Below, piece after piece: positions 26,718 through 34,569 of a stretch of DNA of 64,000 bases. Position numbers and translations under genes: made by a program. The notes beneath the pieces were generated by a model. That model had not been told where the DNA came from. It ran no database searches and was given only the letters and a program-made list of their open reading frames with translations. Source of the DNA: CBFIDE01 sp965661265 (lineage in GTDB: Bacteria; Bacteroidota; Bacteroidia; Flavobacteriales; Schleiferiaceae); the NCBI GenBank assembly GCA_965661265.1, contig CBFIDE010000005.1:62001-126000 (forward strand). Direction: 5' to 3'. Positions within the stretch are counted from its first letter, which is position 1, and every line of letters starts with the position of its first letter.

Positions 26718-28097
26718 ATGAAAAAAGCATTTATTATATTATTCGTCCTAGTAGTTGGTTTTAGTGCTCATGCTCAATCTGACTTACTGCTTTACAATTT
26801 CTCTGGTATTCCACAGAATTTTTCTGTTAACCCTGCAAGTCCACAGCAAACAAAGTGGTACATAAGTCTTCCAGCTATTGGTGGAGTGAGTTCTTATTTT
26901 CACAATAGTGGATTTAAACCTTCTGATTTATTAGAGGCAGGTACAGATGTTAATGAGAATTTAGATAATATCATTAATGGACTGAATGAAAGAAGTCAGA
27001 TTACGGCAGGTAATTCAATAAATCTTTTAGGCTTTGGATTTCAGACAAAAAAAGGTTTTATAAACTTTAAAGTTGAACAAAGAACAGATGTGCGTTTCCA
27101 ATATCCGATCGACTTATTAAAATTTGTACAATCGGGTAATGGCTCTGATGATGTTTTAAACTTCAATTCCTTTAATGTTGAAGCCTTAACCGTGACTACA
27201 GCAGCAGTTGGATACCAGCACGCAATCACTGAAAGGCTGAGAGTGGCCGCTACCTTTAAGTATTTAATTGGCCAATCTCATGCTTATACGGAGAGGGTGA
27301 ATGCATCACTTTACAGCTCTCAAGACAGTCTGAGAGCAGATGCTGATATATTGGTTAGAACCTCAGGAGTGTCTGCAGTCATTGATGATGCAATTCCTTT
27401 TGATATTCCATCATTTGCACTTCCTGATAATTCTGGTATGGCATTTGACTTTGGAATCTACTATAAGCTTGGAAAGAAATTCGATTTTTCTGCCAGTGTT
27501 TTAGATATTGGCTCAATCAATTGGAAGACCGCTAATAGGGATTATGAAATCAAAGGTTCTTATACTTTTGAAGGAGTTGAAATTGATTTAGGAGATGATG
27601 ATAATGGAAGCGCAGCTACCGCCCTTGGAGATTCTTTAAGCGAGGCATTCAAACTAAATGAAATCGATGGAAATTCTTATTCTAGAAGGTTGATGCCAAG
27701 AGTATTTGCAGGCTTAGACTGGAATTTAAATGAAAAGAATACTATTGGCCTTGTCTACCATACCAGGTATTGGGGTGATACTTGGTTCCATGACTATAGC
27801 GTAAATTACCACTTAAGATTGGCAAGAATGTTCCAAATAATGATGAACTATTCTATCGTCAATGAAACTTATGATAATATTGGTTTAGGCTTTGACTTAA
27901 AATTGGGACCACTGCAGTTATTCTTATTGGCCGATAATCTTTATGATATTGACAGGATAGCTCAAGGTCAAACTGTGGTGCCAGACATTAATTCATTTAA
28001 TTTACATATCGGTGTTAACTTTACTTTTTACGGTAAACGTGAAAAAAATAAGGATAAAAAACCCGCAGAGAATCCTGTAGCCCCAAAGGCTTCTTAG
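26718..28097 (+). CDS. Outer-membrane beta-barrel protein (DUF5723 family), right copy
   Basis: A 459-residue secreted protein. Signal peptide ends AHAQ. The start of the mature chain (LLLYNFSGIPQNFSVNPASP, then KWYISLPAIGGVSS) is the hallmark opening of DUF5723 barrels. The remainder is alternating aromatic strands (FDFSASVLDIGSINWK, IGLVYHTRYWGDTWFHDY) ending in a strand FNLHIGVNFTFYG. A Lys/Pro-rich tail (KREKNKDKKPAENPVAPKAS) follows the last strand and would face the periplasm or outside. It lies 2 bp after the lipoprotein gene, so the pair is likely co-translated and co-assembled in the outer membrane. Confidence 0.82.
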   Translation: MKKAFIILFVLVVGFSAHAQSDLLLYNFSGIPQNFSVNPASPQQTKWYISLPAIGGVSSYFHNSGFKPSDLLEAGTDVNENLDNIINGLNERSQITAGNSINLLGFGFQTKKGFINFKVEQRTDVRFQYPIDLLKFVQSGNGSDDVLNFNSFNVEALTVTTAAVGYQHAITERLRVAATFKYLIGQSHAYTERVNASLYSSQDSLRADADILVRTSGVSAVIDDAIPFDIPSFALPDNSGMAFDFGIYYKLGKKFDFSASVLDIGSINWKTANRDYEIKGSYTFEGVEIDLGDDDNGSAATALGDSLSEAFKLNEIDGNSYSRRLMPRVFAGLDWNLNEKNTIGLVYHTRYWGDTWFHDYSVNYHLRLARMFQIMMNYSIVNETYDNIGLGFDLKLGPLQLFLLADNLYDIDRIAQGQTVVPDINSFNLHIGVNFTFYGKREKNKDKKPAENPVAPKAS

Positions 28098-28135
28098 AAT
28101 AAAATTAAAATTAGAATAACTAAATACCAATAACT

Positions 28136-28957
28136 ATGAGAATCAAATTTTTACCCCTTGCTTTAATTTTTGCGGCTTCTACTCTGGTATCTTGTGATGA
28201 GGATAATCCACTAGGTACTAGTAGCGAATTAGAAACACAATTAGGTGAGTTCTACCTTGAGGCTGAGTCCTTAGGAAATAGCATTTACAATAATATTGAC
28301 CTTGCTAGAAGAGACTCAATTTTTAACGCAGATGATTCAGCTGTTGTAAATGGCGCAGTAGTTAAGAGAACAGGTACTGCATTCACAATTGATTTTGGAA
28401 ACGGCGTTGCTGGCTCAGATGGTAAGACTAGAAAAGGAATGATCACTGTTGCTGAAACAGGTAGTTATCTTACTGCTGGAGGTCAACTTTCTGCTGCTCT
28501 ATCTAACTTCAAAGTAGATGATGTTTCAATTCAAGGAGCATTCGCTATCATTAATAATGGAAACGGTAGCATTGACGTTGCGATCACTGGATTCAAAATT
28601 GGAAATGAATTTTCTTTAAACTCAAATAAAAATGTTATTTGGAAAAGTGGATTTGCAACTCCAACGAATGCTGGCGATGATCGCTACGACTTAAGCGGTT
28701 CAGCTATAGGAACTGAGTTAGCTGGAAATAACATGGTAACAACTACTATTAATGAGACTTTAGTCTTTGACAGATTATGTCAATATGGAGTAACTAAAGG
28801 TAAAGTAAGTTTGGCCTTAACTGGAGATAGTATTTCTGAAACAACTACAGGTAGTATAGACTTCATTGATACTGATGGCTGTAATAACGTAGCTAGAATT
28901 TCTATCGTTAAAGGCACAACTAGTGCTAGTGTTACTAGAACTTTTGATGGATTCTAA
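28136..28957 (+). CDS. Lipoprotein of unknown function
   Basis: A 273-residue lipoprotein with signal MRIKFLPLALIFAASTLVSC (lipobox LVSC) followed by an acidic linker DEDNPLG. The mature domain is beta-rich (FTIDFGNGVAGSDGKTRKGMITV, VAITGFKIGNEFSLN) and resembles many Bacteroidota surface lipoproteins with no assigned function. Two Cys residues occur late in the chain (LCQYG and GCNNV) and could form a disulfide. It is 38 bp after the barrel gene and shares its operon. A strong hairpin terminator follows, lying inside the 3' end of the convergent rarA gene. Nothing similar is seen in the left copy of the locus. Confidence 0.75.
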   Translation: MRIKFLPLALIFAASTLVSCDEDNPLGTSSELETQLGEFYLEAESLGNSIYNNIDLARRDSIFNADDSAVVNGAVVKRTGTAFTIDFGNGVAGSDGKTRKGMITVAETGSYLTAGGQLSAALSNFKVDDVSIQGAFAIINNGNGSIDVAITGFKIGNEFSLNSNKNVIWKSGFATPTNAGDDRYDLSGSAIGTELAGNNMVTTTINETLVFDRLCQYGVTKGKVSLALTGDSISETTTGSIDFIDTDGCNNVARISIVKGTTSASVTRTFDGF

Positions 28958-28969
28958 TTAAAATAATTA

Positions 28970-30253
28970 TCAATATTTATATTTGGGCCAGAGAAGACGA
29001 AGTCTTTCTCTGGCTTTTTTTTCCGCCAAATTCTCAGATGGTTCATAAAAGGTTTTAGACTTCAATTCTATTGGTAAAAACTCCTGGTCCACAAAGCCTC
29101 CTTCAAAATCATGAGCATATTTATAGTTTTTTCCATATCCTAAATCCTTCATCAAGGAGCTTGGAGCATTTCTGAGCTCTAAGGGTACGCTGTGCGAACC
29201 AAATTCTTTTATATAAGCTTGGGCTTGATTAATCGCCATATAAGCACTATTACTTTTGGCACAATTAGCTAAGTAAATAACACATTGAGACAGAATGATT
29301 CTACTTTCTGGCCATCCGATTTTTTGAACAGCATCAAAAGTTGAATTGGCTATTAATAGGGCATTGGGATTTGCTAATCCAATGTCTTCTGATGCTAAGA
29401 TTAATAACCTTCTGGCTATAAAATCAGCAGGTTCCCCACCTTCAATCATTCGTGCTAACCAATATACGGCTGCATTTGGATCACTTCCTCTTATAGATTT
29501 AATAAAAGCCGATACAATATCATAGTGCATTTCTCCACCTTTATCATATTGTGCAAGATTTTCATTAAGTACTTTCTTTACTAATGTATTGCTAATTCTT
29601 TCGCCTACATCCGTATTGGCGGCAATAATCTCAAGACCATTCAAAAGTTTCCGGGCGTCGCCACCGCTATATCTGATAAGAGCTTCAAACTCTATGACTT
29701 CAATTTTTCTTTTCGACAGCCAAGAGTCTTCCCTAAGCGCACGATTAATAATTTCCTTTATCGCGTCTAAGCTTAAAGCTTTTAACCTATACACTTGACA
29801 CCGACTTAAGAGTGCCGGAATAACCTCAAAGCTTGGATTCTCTGTAGTTGCTCCAATAAGACTTATTATCCCTTTCTCAACTGCCCCCAATAAACTGTCC
29901 TGCTGTGATTTGCTAAACCTGTGTATTTCGTCAATAAAGAGAATAGGTCTATCTCCAGTGTTGAATAGGCTTTTGTTTTCCGCTTTCGCGATTGTTTCTC
30001 TTACCTCTTTGACACCTGAGCTAATTGCACTTAAGGTATAAAGCTCCCTAGAGGTATGCTTAGCTATTAATGAGGCTAAACTTGTTTTACCGATTCCAGG
30101 AGGTCCCCAAAAAATAATGCTTGGAACTATTCCTTTATCCAGTAGCCCACGAAGTGGAGCTTTTTTTGACAGCAATTCATTTTGACCAAATATTTCGTCA
30201 AAATTTGTAGGTCTTAATCTTTCGGCGAGTGGTTTTGAAGTATCTTCTAGCAT
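28970..30253 (-). CDS. rarA: Replication-associated recombination protein A (AAA+)
   Basis: A 427-residue AAA+ ATPase of the RarA/MgsA/WRNIP1 family, which acts on stalled replication forks with SSB and the clamp-loader fold. Walker A is GPPGIGKTS, Walker B is LFIDEIHRF, and the sensor 1 region is GATTENPSFEV. The C-terminal tetramerisation part is present (ANCAKSNSAYMAINQA, SVPLELRNAP). Full length for the family. Its last 18 or so codons also encode the terminator of the convergent lipoprotein operon. It is divergent from the rhomboid gene with only 18 bp between the start codons, so promoters must overlap coding sequence. Confidence 0.95.
   Translation of the reverse strand: MLEDTSKPLAERLRPTNFDEIFGQNELLSKKAPLRGLLDKGIVPSIIFWGPPGIGKTSLASLIAKHTSRELYTLSAISSGVKEVRETIAKAENKSLFNTGDRPILFIDEIHRFSKSQQDSLLGAVEKGIISLIGATTENPSFEVIPALLSRCQVYRLKALSLDAIKEIINRALREDSWLSKRKIEVIEFEALIRYSGGDARKLLNGLEIIAANTDVGERISNTLVKKVLNENLAQYDKGGEMHYDIVSAFIKSIRGSDPNAAVYWLARMIEGGEPADFIARRLLILASEDIGLANPNALLIANSTFDAVQKIGWPESRIILSQCVIYLANCAKSNSAYMAINQAQAYIKEFGSHSVPLELRNAPSSLMKDLGYGKNYKYAHDFEGGFVDQEFLPIELKSKTFYEPSENLAEKKARERLRLLWPKYKY
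28987..29022 (+). terminator. Rho-independent terminator inside rarA 3' coding region
   Basis: Stem GCCAGAGAAGAC (28987-28998), loop GAA, right arm GTCTTTCTCTGGC with one bulged base, then eight T. It stands 30 bp after the lipoprotein stop and within the coding end of the convergent gene. Confidence 0.85.
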
Positions 30254-30271
30254 GCACTAAAAATACTATTT

Positions 30272-31039
30272 ATGCATTACTTTAGCTCTATGTCAAGAAA
30301 GCTTTACAATTGGGAATATGCTCCCTACGATTCTAAAGGGTACAATAGTTTTATTCCTGGTTTTATTTTGGTAATTGCGATGTGGCTAGTTTTCTGGCTT
30401 AATGAGAGATTCTACTTAGATTTTTATCAATATGGGATTTTTCCAAGATCTTTAGAAGGGCTCAGAGGAATTCTCTTAAGCTCATTTATTCATGGAGACC
30501 TAAGCCATATAGCCAATAATACATTGCCTATGATTGTGCTCAGTACTTCACTATATTTTTTCTATGCTAGAAAAGCAAGCCTTGTATTAGTTTTGTCTAT
30601 TGTGCTTTCAGGAGCATTTACATGGATTGTTGGAAGAGAGTCGTACCATATTGGTGCTTCTGGACTAATTTATGCTTTGGCATTTTTTATTCTAGCTTCT
30701 GGAATAATCAGAAAGCAATCTAACTTATTAGCGATTTCATTACTTGTTATTTTTCTTTACGGTGGATTAGTTTGGGGTGTTTTTCCTGTAGAAGAGAGTA
30801 TAAGTTGGGAGGCTCATTTAGGTGGAGCTGTAACTGGAGTAATTCTTTCATATACCTTTAGAGATTATGGTCCTCCTAGAAAAGAATATGACTGGGAGAG
30901 CGAAGAAGAAGAGGAAATGCCAGATTGGTATATTGAAATGATGGAAGAGAAAAAGCTAGAACAAGAAGAGAAGAGCTTAGAAAATGCTAAATTTACTTAC
31001 ATCTATAAGCCTTCAAAAAATGATTCAGAACCTAAATAA
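30272..31039 (+). CDS. Rhomboid-family intramembrane serine protease
   Basis: A 255-residue membrane protease with six predicted transmembrane helices. The catalytic Ser lies in GASGLIYAL, the catalytic His in HLGGAVTGV, and the helix-2 HIANNTLP carries the oxyanion residues. Rhomboids cut transmembrane segments in the membrane. After the last helix is a strongly acidic cytoplasmic tail (ESEEEEEMPDWYIEMMEEKK), not typical of small bacterial rhomboids. The ATG at 30272 is only 18 bp from the divergent rarA start; an ATG at 30290 (MSRKLYNWEY) would give more promoter room and is equally possible. The stop overlaps the next gene by 20 bp. Confidence 0.9.
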   Translation: MHYFSSMSRKLYNWEYAPYDSKGYNSFIPGFILVIAMWLVFWLNERFYLDFYQYGIFPRSLEGLRGILLSSFIHGDLSHIANNTLPMIVLSTSLYFFYARKASLVLVLSIVLSGAFTWIVGRESYHIGASGLIYALAFFILASGIIRKQSNLLAISLLVIFLYGGLVWGVFPVEESISWEAHLGGAVTGVILSYTFRDYGPPRKEYDWESEEEEEMPDWYIEMMEEKKLEQEEKSLENAKFTYIYKPSKNDSEPK

Positions 31040-31532
31040 TGTATTGAAAACTGCTTTTCTCTTGGCTCTGTTTCTTTCTATGACTGATCTTTCTGCTCAG
31101 CAATACATTTATTTACAGAAAAAAGGAAATGTACCTTATAAGCGCCTTACCCTCTATGATGATTTAAAAATTTTACCAAAGGATAGTGACGATTGGATCA
31201 AGGGGAAGATCAATTTTATAGCGCAAGAAAGCTTAGAAATAAACGGAACTAGAATCCTATACTCCGACATTCAAAAGCTTAAAACTTATAGTTCTACATT
31301 AAAACTAACTGGTGCTGCACTAGGGATTGCTGGTGGAGGATATGCGTTTTTAAGTACTTTTAATAGCGCAATTAATGGTGAATCCACACTTATCTATAGC
31401 AATGAAGTAATCACAAGCTCAATTTTATTAGCAGGTGGACTTATTATGTATTTTAGTAGCGGAAAGACCTATGACATTGATAAAGGCTGGGAGCTAAGAA
31501 TCATTGATACCGAAACCTATGGACAAGAATAA
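31020..31532 (+). CDS. Secreted/membrane protein of unknown function
   Basis: A 170-residue protein with a signal peptide (residues 1-27 ending LSAQQ). A beta-rich domain (YIYLQKKGNVPYKRLTLYDDLK) is followed by two hydrophobic segments (LKLTGAALGIAGGGYAFLST, and SSILLAGGLIMYFSS) that look like a transmembrane hairpin. Such proteins are common and unnamed in Bacteroidota. I chose the ATG at 31020 so that the signal peptide starts the protein; an ATG 36 bp upstream would add a poor N-terminus and a larger overlap with the rhomboid gene. It overlaps both neighbours, so rhomboid, this gene and the oxidoreductase are likely co-translated. Confidence 0.7.
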   Translation: MIQNLNNVLKTAFLLALFLSMTDLSAQQYIYLQKKGNVPYKRLTLYDDLKILPKDSDDWIKGKINFIAQESLEINGTRILYSDIQKLKTYSSTLKLTGAALGIAGGGYAFLSTFNSAINGESTLIYSNEVITSSILLAGGLIMYFSSGKTYDIDKGWELRIIDTETYGQE

Positions 31533-32157
31533 GACAGCTCTGATATTAGGGGCAAGTGGTTTAGTAGGATCTTATCTGCTTCAAAATCTTTTAGACTCTA
31601 GTGTCTATTCTAAAGTTTACATTTTAGGAAGGTCACATCTTTGGATTACTCATGATAAATTGATTCAATTAACCGGCGATCTATTAAGTGATGCCTTTTT
31701 AGAAGAAACCCCAGTTGTTGACCATGTTTACTGCGCGATAGGAACTACTAGGTCCAAGACATCAGATTTACAGAAGTATAAGGAGATTGATTTTGGAATA
31801 CCTAATAGGTTTGGACAGAAAGCATTATCAAAAGGAGCCCAAGCAATTAGCGTAGTGAGTTCCTTAGGAGCCAATTCTAAGAGCAAAATGTTCTACCCGA
31901 GAATTAAAGGGCTGATGGAAGAAGCCATCATTGATATGGGATACACCTATTATTACATCATAAGACCAAGTCTTATTACTGGTCCAAGAAAGGAAGAACG
32001 TTTTGCTGAAAAAATATCAGCTGTGATCATGGACACTTTATCTTTTCTAATTCCAAAAAAATACAAAGCTGTTACTGCAGAAAGAATTGCAAAAAAAATG
32101 GAGCAAATGATAGTATCAAATGCTCCATCTTCAATAATTAGTTCGGAGGAAATTTAA
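31519..32157 (+). CDS. NAD(P)-binding Rossmann-fold protein (HTATIP2-like)
   Basis: A 212-residue atypical short-chain dehydrogenase. The N-terminal motif is ALILGASGLVGSYLLQNLL, the second strand KVYILGRS, and YCAIGTTRSKTSDLQKYKEIDFG is the signature of the HTATIP2/TIP30-like group (nucleoside-diphosphate-sugar epimerase class). A YPRIKG stretch supplies the Tyr/Lys pair. Redox partner and substrate are unknown. I chose the ATG at 31519, which overlaps the preceding gene by 14 bp, over a TTG five codons upstream. Confidence 0.83.
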   Translation: MDKNKTALILGASGLVGSYLLQNLLDSSVYSKVYILGRSHLWITHDKLIQLTGDLLSDAFLEETPVVDHVYCAIGTTRSKTSDLQKYKEIDFGIPNRFGQKALSKGAQAISVVSSLGANSKSKMFYPRIKGLMEEAIIDMGYTYYYIIRPSLITGPRKEERFAEKISAVIMDTLSFLIPKKYKAVTAERIAKKMEQMIVSNAPSSIISSEEI

Positions 32158-32170
32158 AGTACAGATTTAA

Positions 32171-32743
32171 TTAAATTTCAGATTCTTTATCTTTCTTAAG
32201 CTCGGCTTTAGCTCCTGAAGCTTCACCCAGCCTTTTGGCCTTGAGAGAGTAATAGAGAATAAACATCCCTAGAATAATACTATATAGGCCTATTAACATT
32301 ATCAGGGAGCTTTCTCCAGAAAAAGGATTGAATATTATAAACACTCCAAGAATAATGGAGATTCCACCATTTATATAGTGCATAACCGGACTGCCTTTTT
32401 TCTTAATGCCTGAAACAACTTGGATAAGTCCAATCAGTGAAGCAAACCCACCTATTAGATAAGTAAAAGTTAATACAGCGGGTTTTTCGTAAGCTAGAAT
32501 GAATATTCCAGCAATAATTTCACTTAGCCCAAATAGTAAAAGTAAATACCATTTAGTTTGAGTCTCTCTTGCTTTGATGGACCAAAGTCCAATAGAAAGT
32601 CCTGAAAATATAAGAACGTAGGCCAGAAAACTTAATAGCTTCAATAAGCTTAAATTACTATAAGCGATAGAGCTAGCACCTAATCCAATTAAGAATAGTC
32701 CAAGAATCGCAATCAAAAACCAAAATTTAGAAATCAACTTCAT
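32171..32743 (-). CDS. DUF308/HdeD-like membrane protein
   Basis: A 190-residue inner-membrane protein with six hydrophobic helices in three pairs, the HdeD/DUF308 pattern (FWFLIAILGLFLIGLGASSI; YINGGISIILGVFIIFNPF). A Lys/Glu-rich tail (KAELKKDKESEI) ends the protein in the cytoplasm. In enterobacteria HdeD is linked to acid resistance, but related proteins elsewhere have no known role. It follows the TIGR02757 gene by 30 bp and may share its transcript. No motif points to transport. Confidence 0.8.
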   Translation of the reverse strand: MKLISKFWFLIAILGLFLIGLGASSIAYSNLSLLKLLSFLAYVLIFSGLSIGLWSIKARETQTKWYLLLLFGLSEIIAGIFILAYEKPAVLTFTYLIGGFASLIGLIQVVSGIKKKGSPVMHYINGGISIILGVFIIFNPFSGESSLIMLIGLYSIILGMFILYYSLKAKRLGEASGAKAELKKDKESEI

Positions 32744-32773
32744 TTGTAGCTTGTTTATTTCAATTGAAAGGTC

Positions 32774-33529
32774 TTAAAACTTTTCAAATACACCTAATCC
32801 AAATAAAGCAAAATCATATTTAATAGGATCCTTACTATCTAATTGCCTTAAATTGAAATCTAATTCTTCAACCGCTTTCCAATCATTTTGCTTTCTATTC
32901 AAAAGCCCTAGTTTTCTTGCTACCCTGGCACTATGCACATCAAGTGGGCAAGATAGTTGACTAGCCTCTATTTTGCTCCAAATTCCAAAATCGACACCTT
33001 TTGCATTAGATCTAATCATCCAACGTAAAAACATATTTAATCTCTTGCAAGCGCTATTTTTTAAAGGACTACTGATGTGTTTCTCAAGCCTATGCTCATG
33101 GGGCATTGATAAAAAAGCAGTTCTAAAGTTTTGAATGCCATCTCTTAAATTGTCTGAAGAGGAATAAAAAAGATCTTCAAGGCTATTATGATTTTTGTAA
33201 ATATTTTGAAGCGAAAGAATAAAATAAGTTAAATCATTACCATTAAAGGTTCTGTGAACAAAAACTTCTAATTTTTTTAAATCGGAGGCTTTAGAATTAA
33301 TGACAAATTCAAATGGACTAGAATCCATAAGTTGCATCATGGAATTAGCATTCTTTAAAATTGTTTTTCTCTGTCCCCAAGAAATTGTGGCCGTTAGAAA
33401 GGCACTAATTTCAATATCTTCTTTTTTATCAAAGCGATGTGCAATGCTAATTGGATCTGACTCTATGAAATTTGGATTTTCATATTGAATGGCTTTAGCA
33501 TTTAAGAATTCAATAATTTCCTTTTTCAT
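32774..33529 (-). CDS. TIGR02757 / DUF2400 family protein
   Basis: A 251-residue protein of the DUF2400 (TIGR02757) family, found widely in Bacteroidota and spirochaetes with no proven function. Features include the opening ISAFLTATISWGQRKTILKN, CKRLNMFLRWMIRS and SCPLDVHSARVARKLGLL. The CPLDVHSARVARKLGLL stretch resembles the HhH-glycosylase end motif LPVDTHVxRVxxRLGL, so a DNA-glycosylase-like fold is a reasonable guess. The ATG at 33529 shares one base with the TGA of kdsB, indicating coupling; a TTG one codon earlier is possible. Confidence 0.85.
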   Translation of the reverse strand: MKKEIIEFLNAKAIQYENPNFIESDPISIAHRFDKKEDIEISAFLTATISWGQRKTILKNANSMMQLMDSSPFEFVINSKASDLKKLEVFVHRTFNGNDLTYFILSLQNIYKNHNSLEDLFYSSSDNLRDGIQNFRTAFLSMPHEHRLEKHISSPLKNSACKRLNMFLRWMIRSNAKGVDFGIWSKIEASQLSCPLDVHSARVARKLGLLNRKQNDWKAVEELDFNLRQLDSKDPIKYDFALFGLGVFEKF

Positions 33530-34272
33530 CAAGATTCCATAAGCTTTCTAATTTGTTCTAGATCTTCTTGAGTATCAACAGATGGCGCTGGACTATTGCC
33601 AATGGCTAGTCGGATTTTTTTACCTGCACTTAACCATCGTAATTGTTCTAAGGATTCAGCCTTCTCTAAACTTGATACTGGTAAATGAGCAAACTCTCTT
33701 AGTGCGACTGGCGTATATGCATACATTCCTATATGTCTATAAACCGTTTTATTATTTAAATCTTCTTCTTCCAATCCTCTAAAGTAGGGCAGAGGCCATC
33801 TGCTGAAGTATAGTGCATCCATATTGTCATCAAAAACTACAAAGCAATTAGATCTAGACTTCAAGTCTTCTTTGGCTTTTACCTTGAACGCTAAGCTGGC
33901 CATTTCTACTTTAGGGTCATTAAAGCACTGAATTAGCAGTTTGATTTCATTTGGATCAATGAGTGGCTCATCTCCTTGAACATTAATAATCAGCTTAAAT
34001 TCTTCTTTTGATTCTTTCTGCCACAATGAATAAGCCTCTAAGCATCTGTCCGTGCCACTTTCATGACTTTCAGCCGTCATGACCACTTGAGCGCCAAAAG
34101 AAACTGCTTTATCATAAATCCTCTGATCATCAGTAGCAATTATACATTGTGCAACATCTTTAACTCTTTCCCAAACATGTTGAATCATTGGTTTAGAATG
34201 AATGTCAACTAAAGGTTTGCCTGGCAATCTAGACGACTCATACCTTGCTGGAATTATTATTAATGGCTTCAT
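33529..34272 (-). CDS. kdsB: 3-deoxy-manno-octulosonate cytidylyltransferase
   Basis: CMP-Kdo synthetase, 247 residues, which activates Kdo with CTP for lipid A core assembly in the cytoplasm. The nucleotide motif IIIPARYESSRLPGKPL, the INVQGDEPLI strand and HIGMYAYTPVALREF are diagnostic. Full length. It confirms a Gram-negative envelope with Kdo-containing LPS. It heads a minus-strand unit with the DUF2400 and possibly the HdeD-like genes, and is divergent from the DUF6095 gene with 60 bp between starts. Confidence 0.95.
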   Translation of the reverse strand: MKPLIIIPARYESSRLPGKPLVDIHSKPMIQHVWERVKDVAQCIIATDDQRIYDKAVSFGAQVVMTAESHESGTDRCLEAYSLWQKESKEEFKLIINVQGDEPLIDPNEIKLLIQCFNDPKVEMASLAFKVKAKEDLKSRSNCFVVFDDNMDALYFSRWPLPYFRGLEEEDLNNKTVYRHIGMYAYTPVALREFAHLPVSSLEKAESLEQLRWLSAGKKIRLAIGNSPAPSVDTQEDLEQIRKLMES

Positions 34273-34320
34273 ATATTGAATTAATTAGGCTAAGATAAAA
34301 GCCTATTCTATATTAATACT

Positions 34321-34328
34321 TAGTTTTG
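34321..34328 (+). promoter_or_regulatory. -7 promoter element TAGTTTTG, nearly touching a start codon
   Basis: Exact TAnnTTTG match ending only 4 bp before the ATG at 34333. If used, transcription would begin at or very near the start codon, giving a leaderless or near-leaderless mRNA. Confidence 0.5.
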
Positions 34329-34332
34329 ACAT

Positions 34333-34569
34333 ATGGCTACAGATAAAGATAAGCTTCTAAAGGGAATTAGATATATGGCAATAGCGTTTCCATTTATTTT
34401 CTTAGGCCCTGGATTATTATTCCTTGCTGGGATTCCTGCTCTGAGAGATGATAATATCATTTGGCTGGTCATTAGCATACTGCTGATGGGAGTGGCTGGG
34501 TTTCTATCAGTTAAAGGTTTAAGGACAATTTTAAGTAGCTTTTTTGATGGAACTAAACCTCCTGCTTAA
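34333..34569 (+). CDS. DUF6095 small membrane protein
   Basis: A 78-residue inner-membrane protein with two transmembrane helices (AIAFPFIFLGPGLLFLAGI and IIWLVISILLMGVAGFLSV). The order KLLKGIRYMAIAFPFIFLGP, then a second helix followed by KGLRTILSSFFDG, matches my memory of the DUF6095 family of flavobacteria. Function unknown. A promoter element lies directly before the ATG. Its 3' end overlaps the convergent uvrA gene by 17 bp. Confidence 0.78.
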   Translation: MATDKDKLLKGIRYMAIAFPFIFLGPGLLFLAGIPALRDDNIIWLVISILLMGVAGFLSVKGLRTILSSFFDGTKPPA

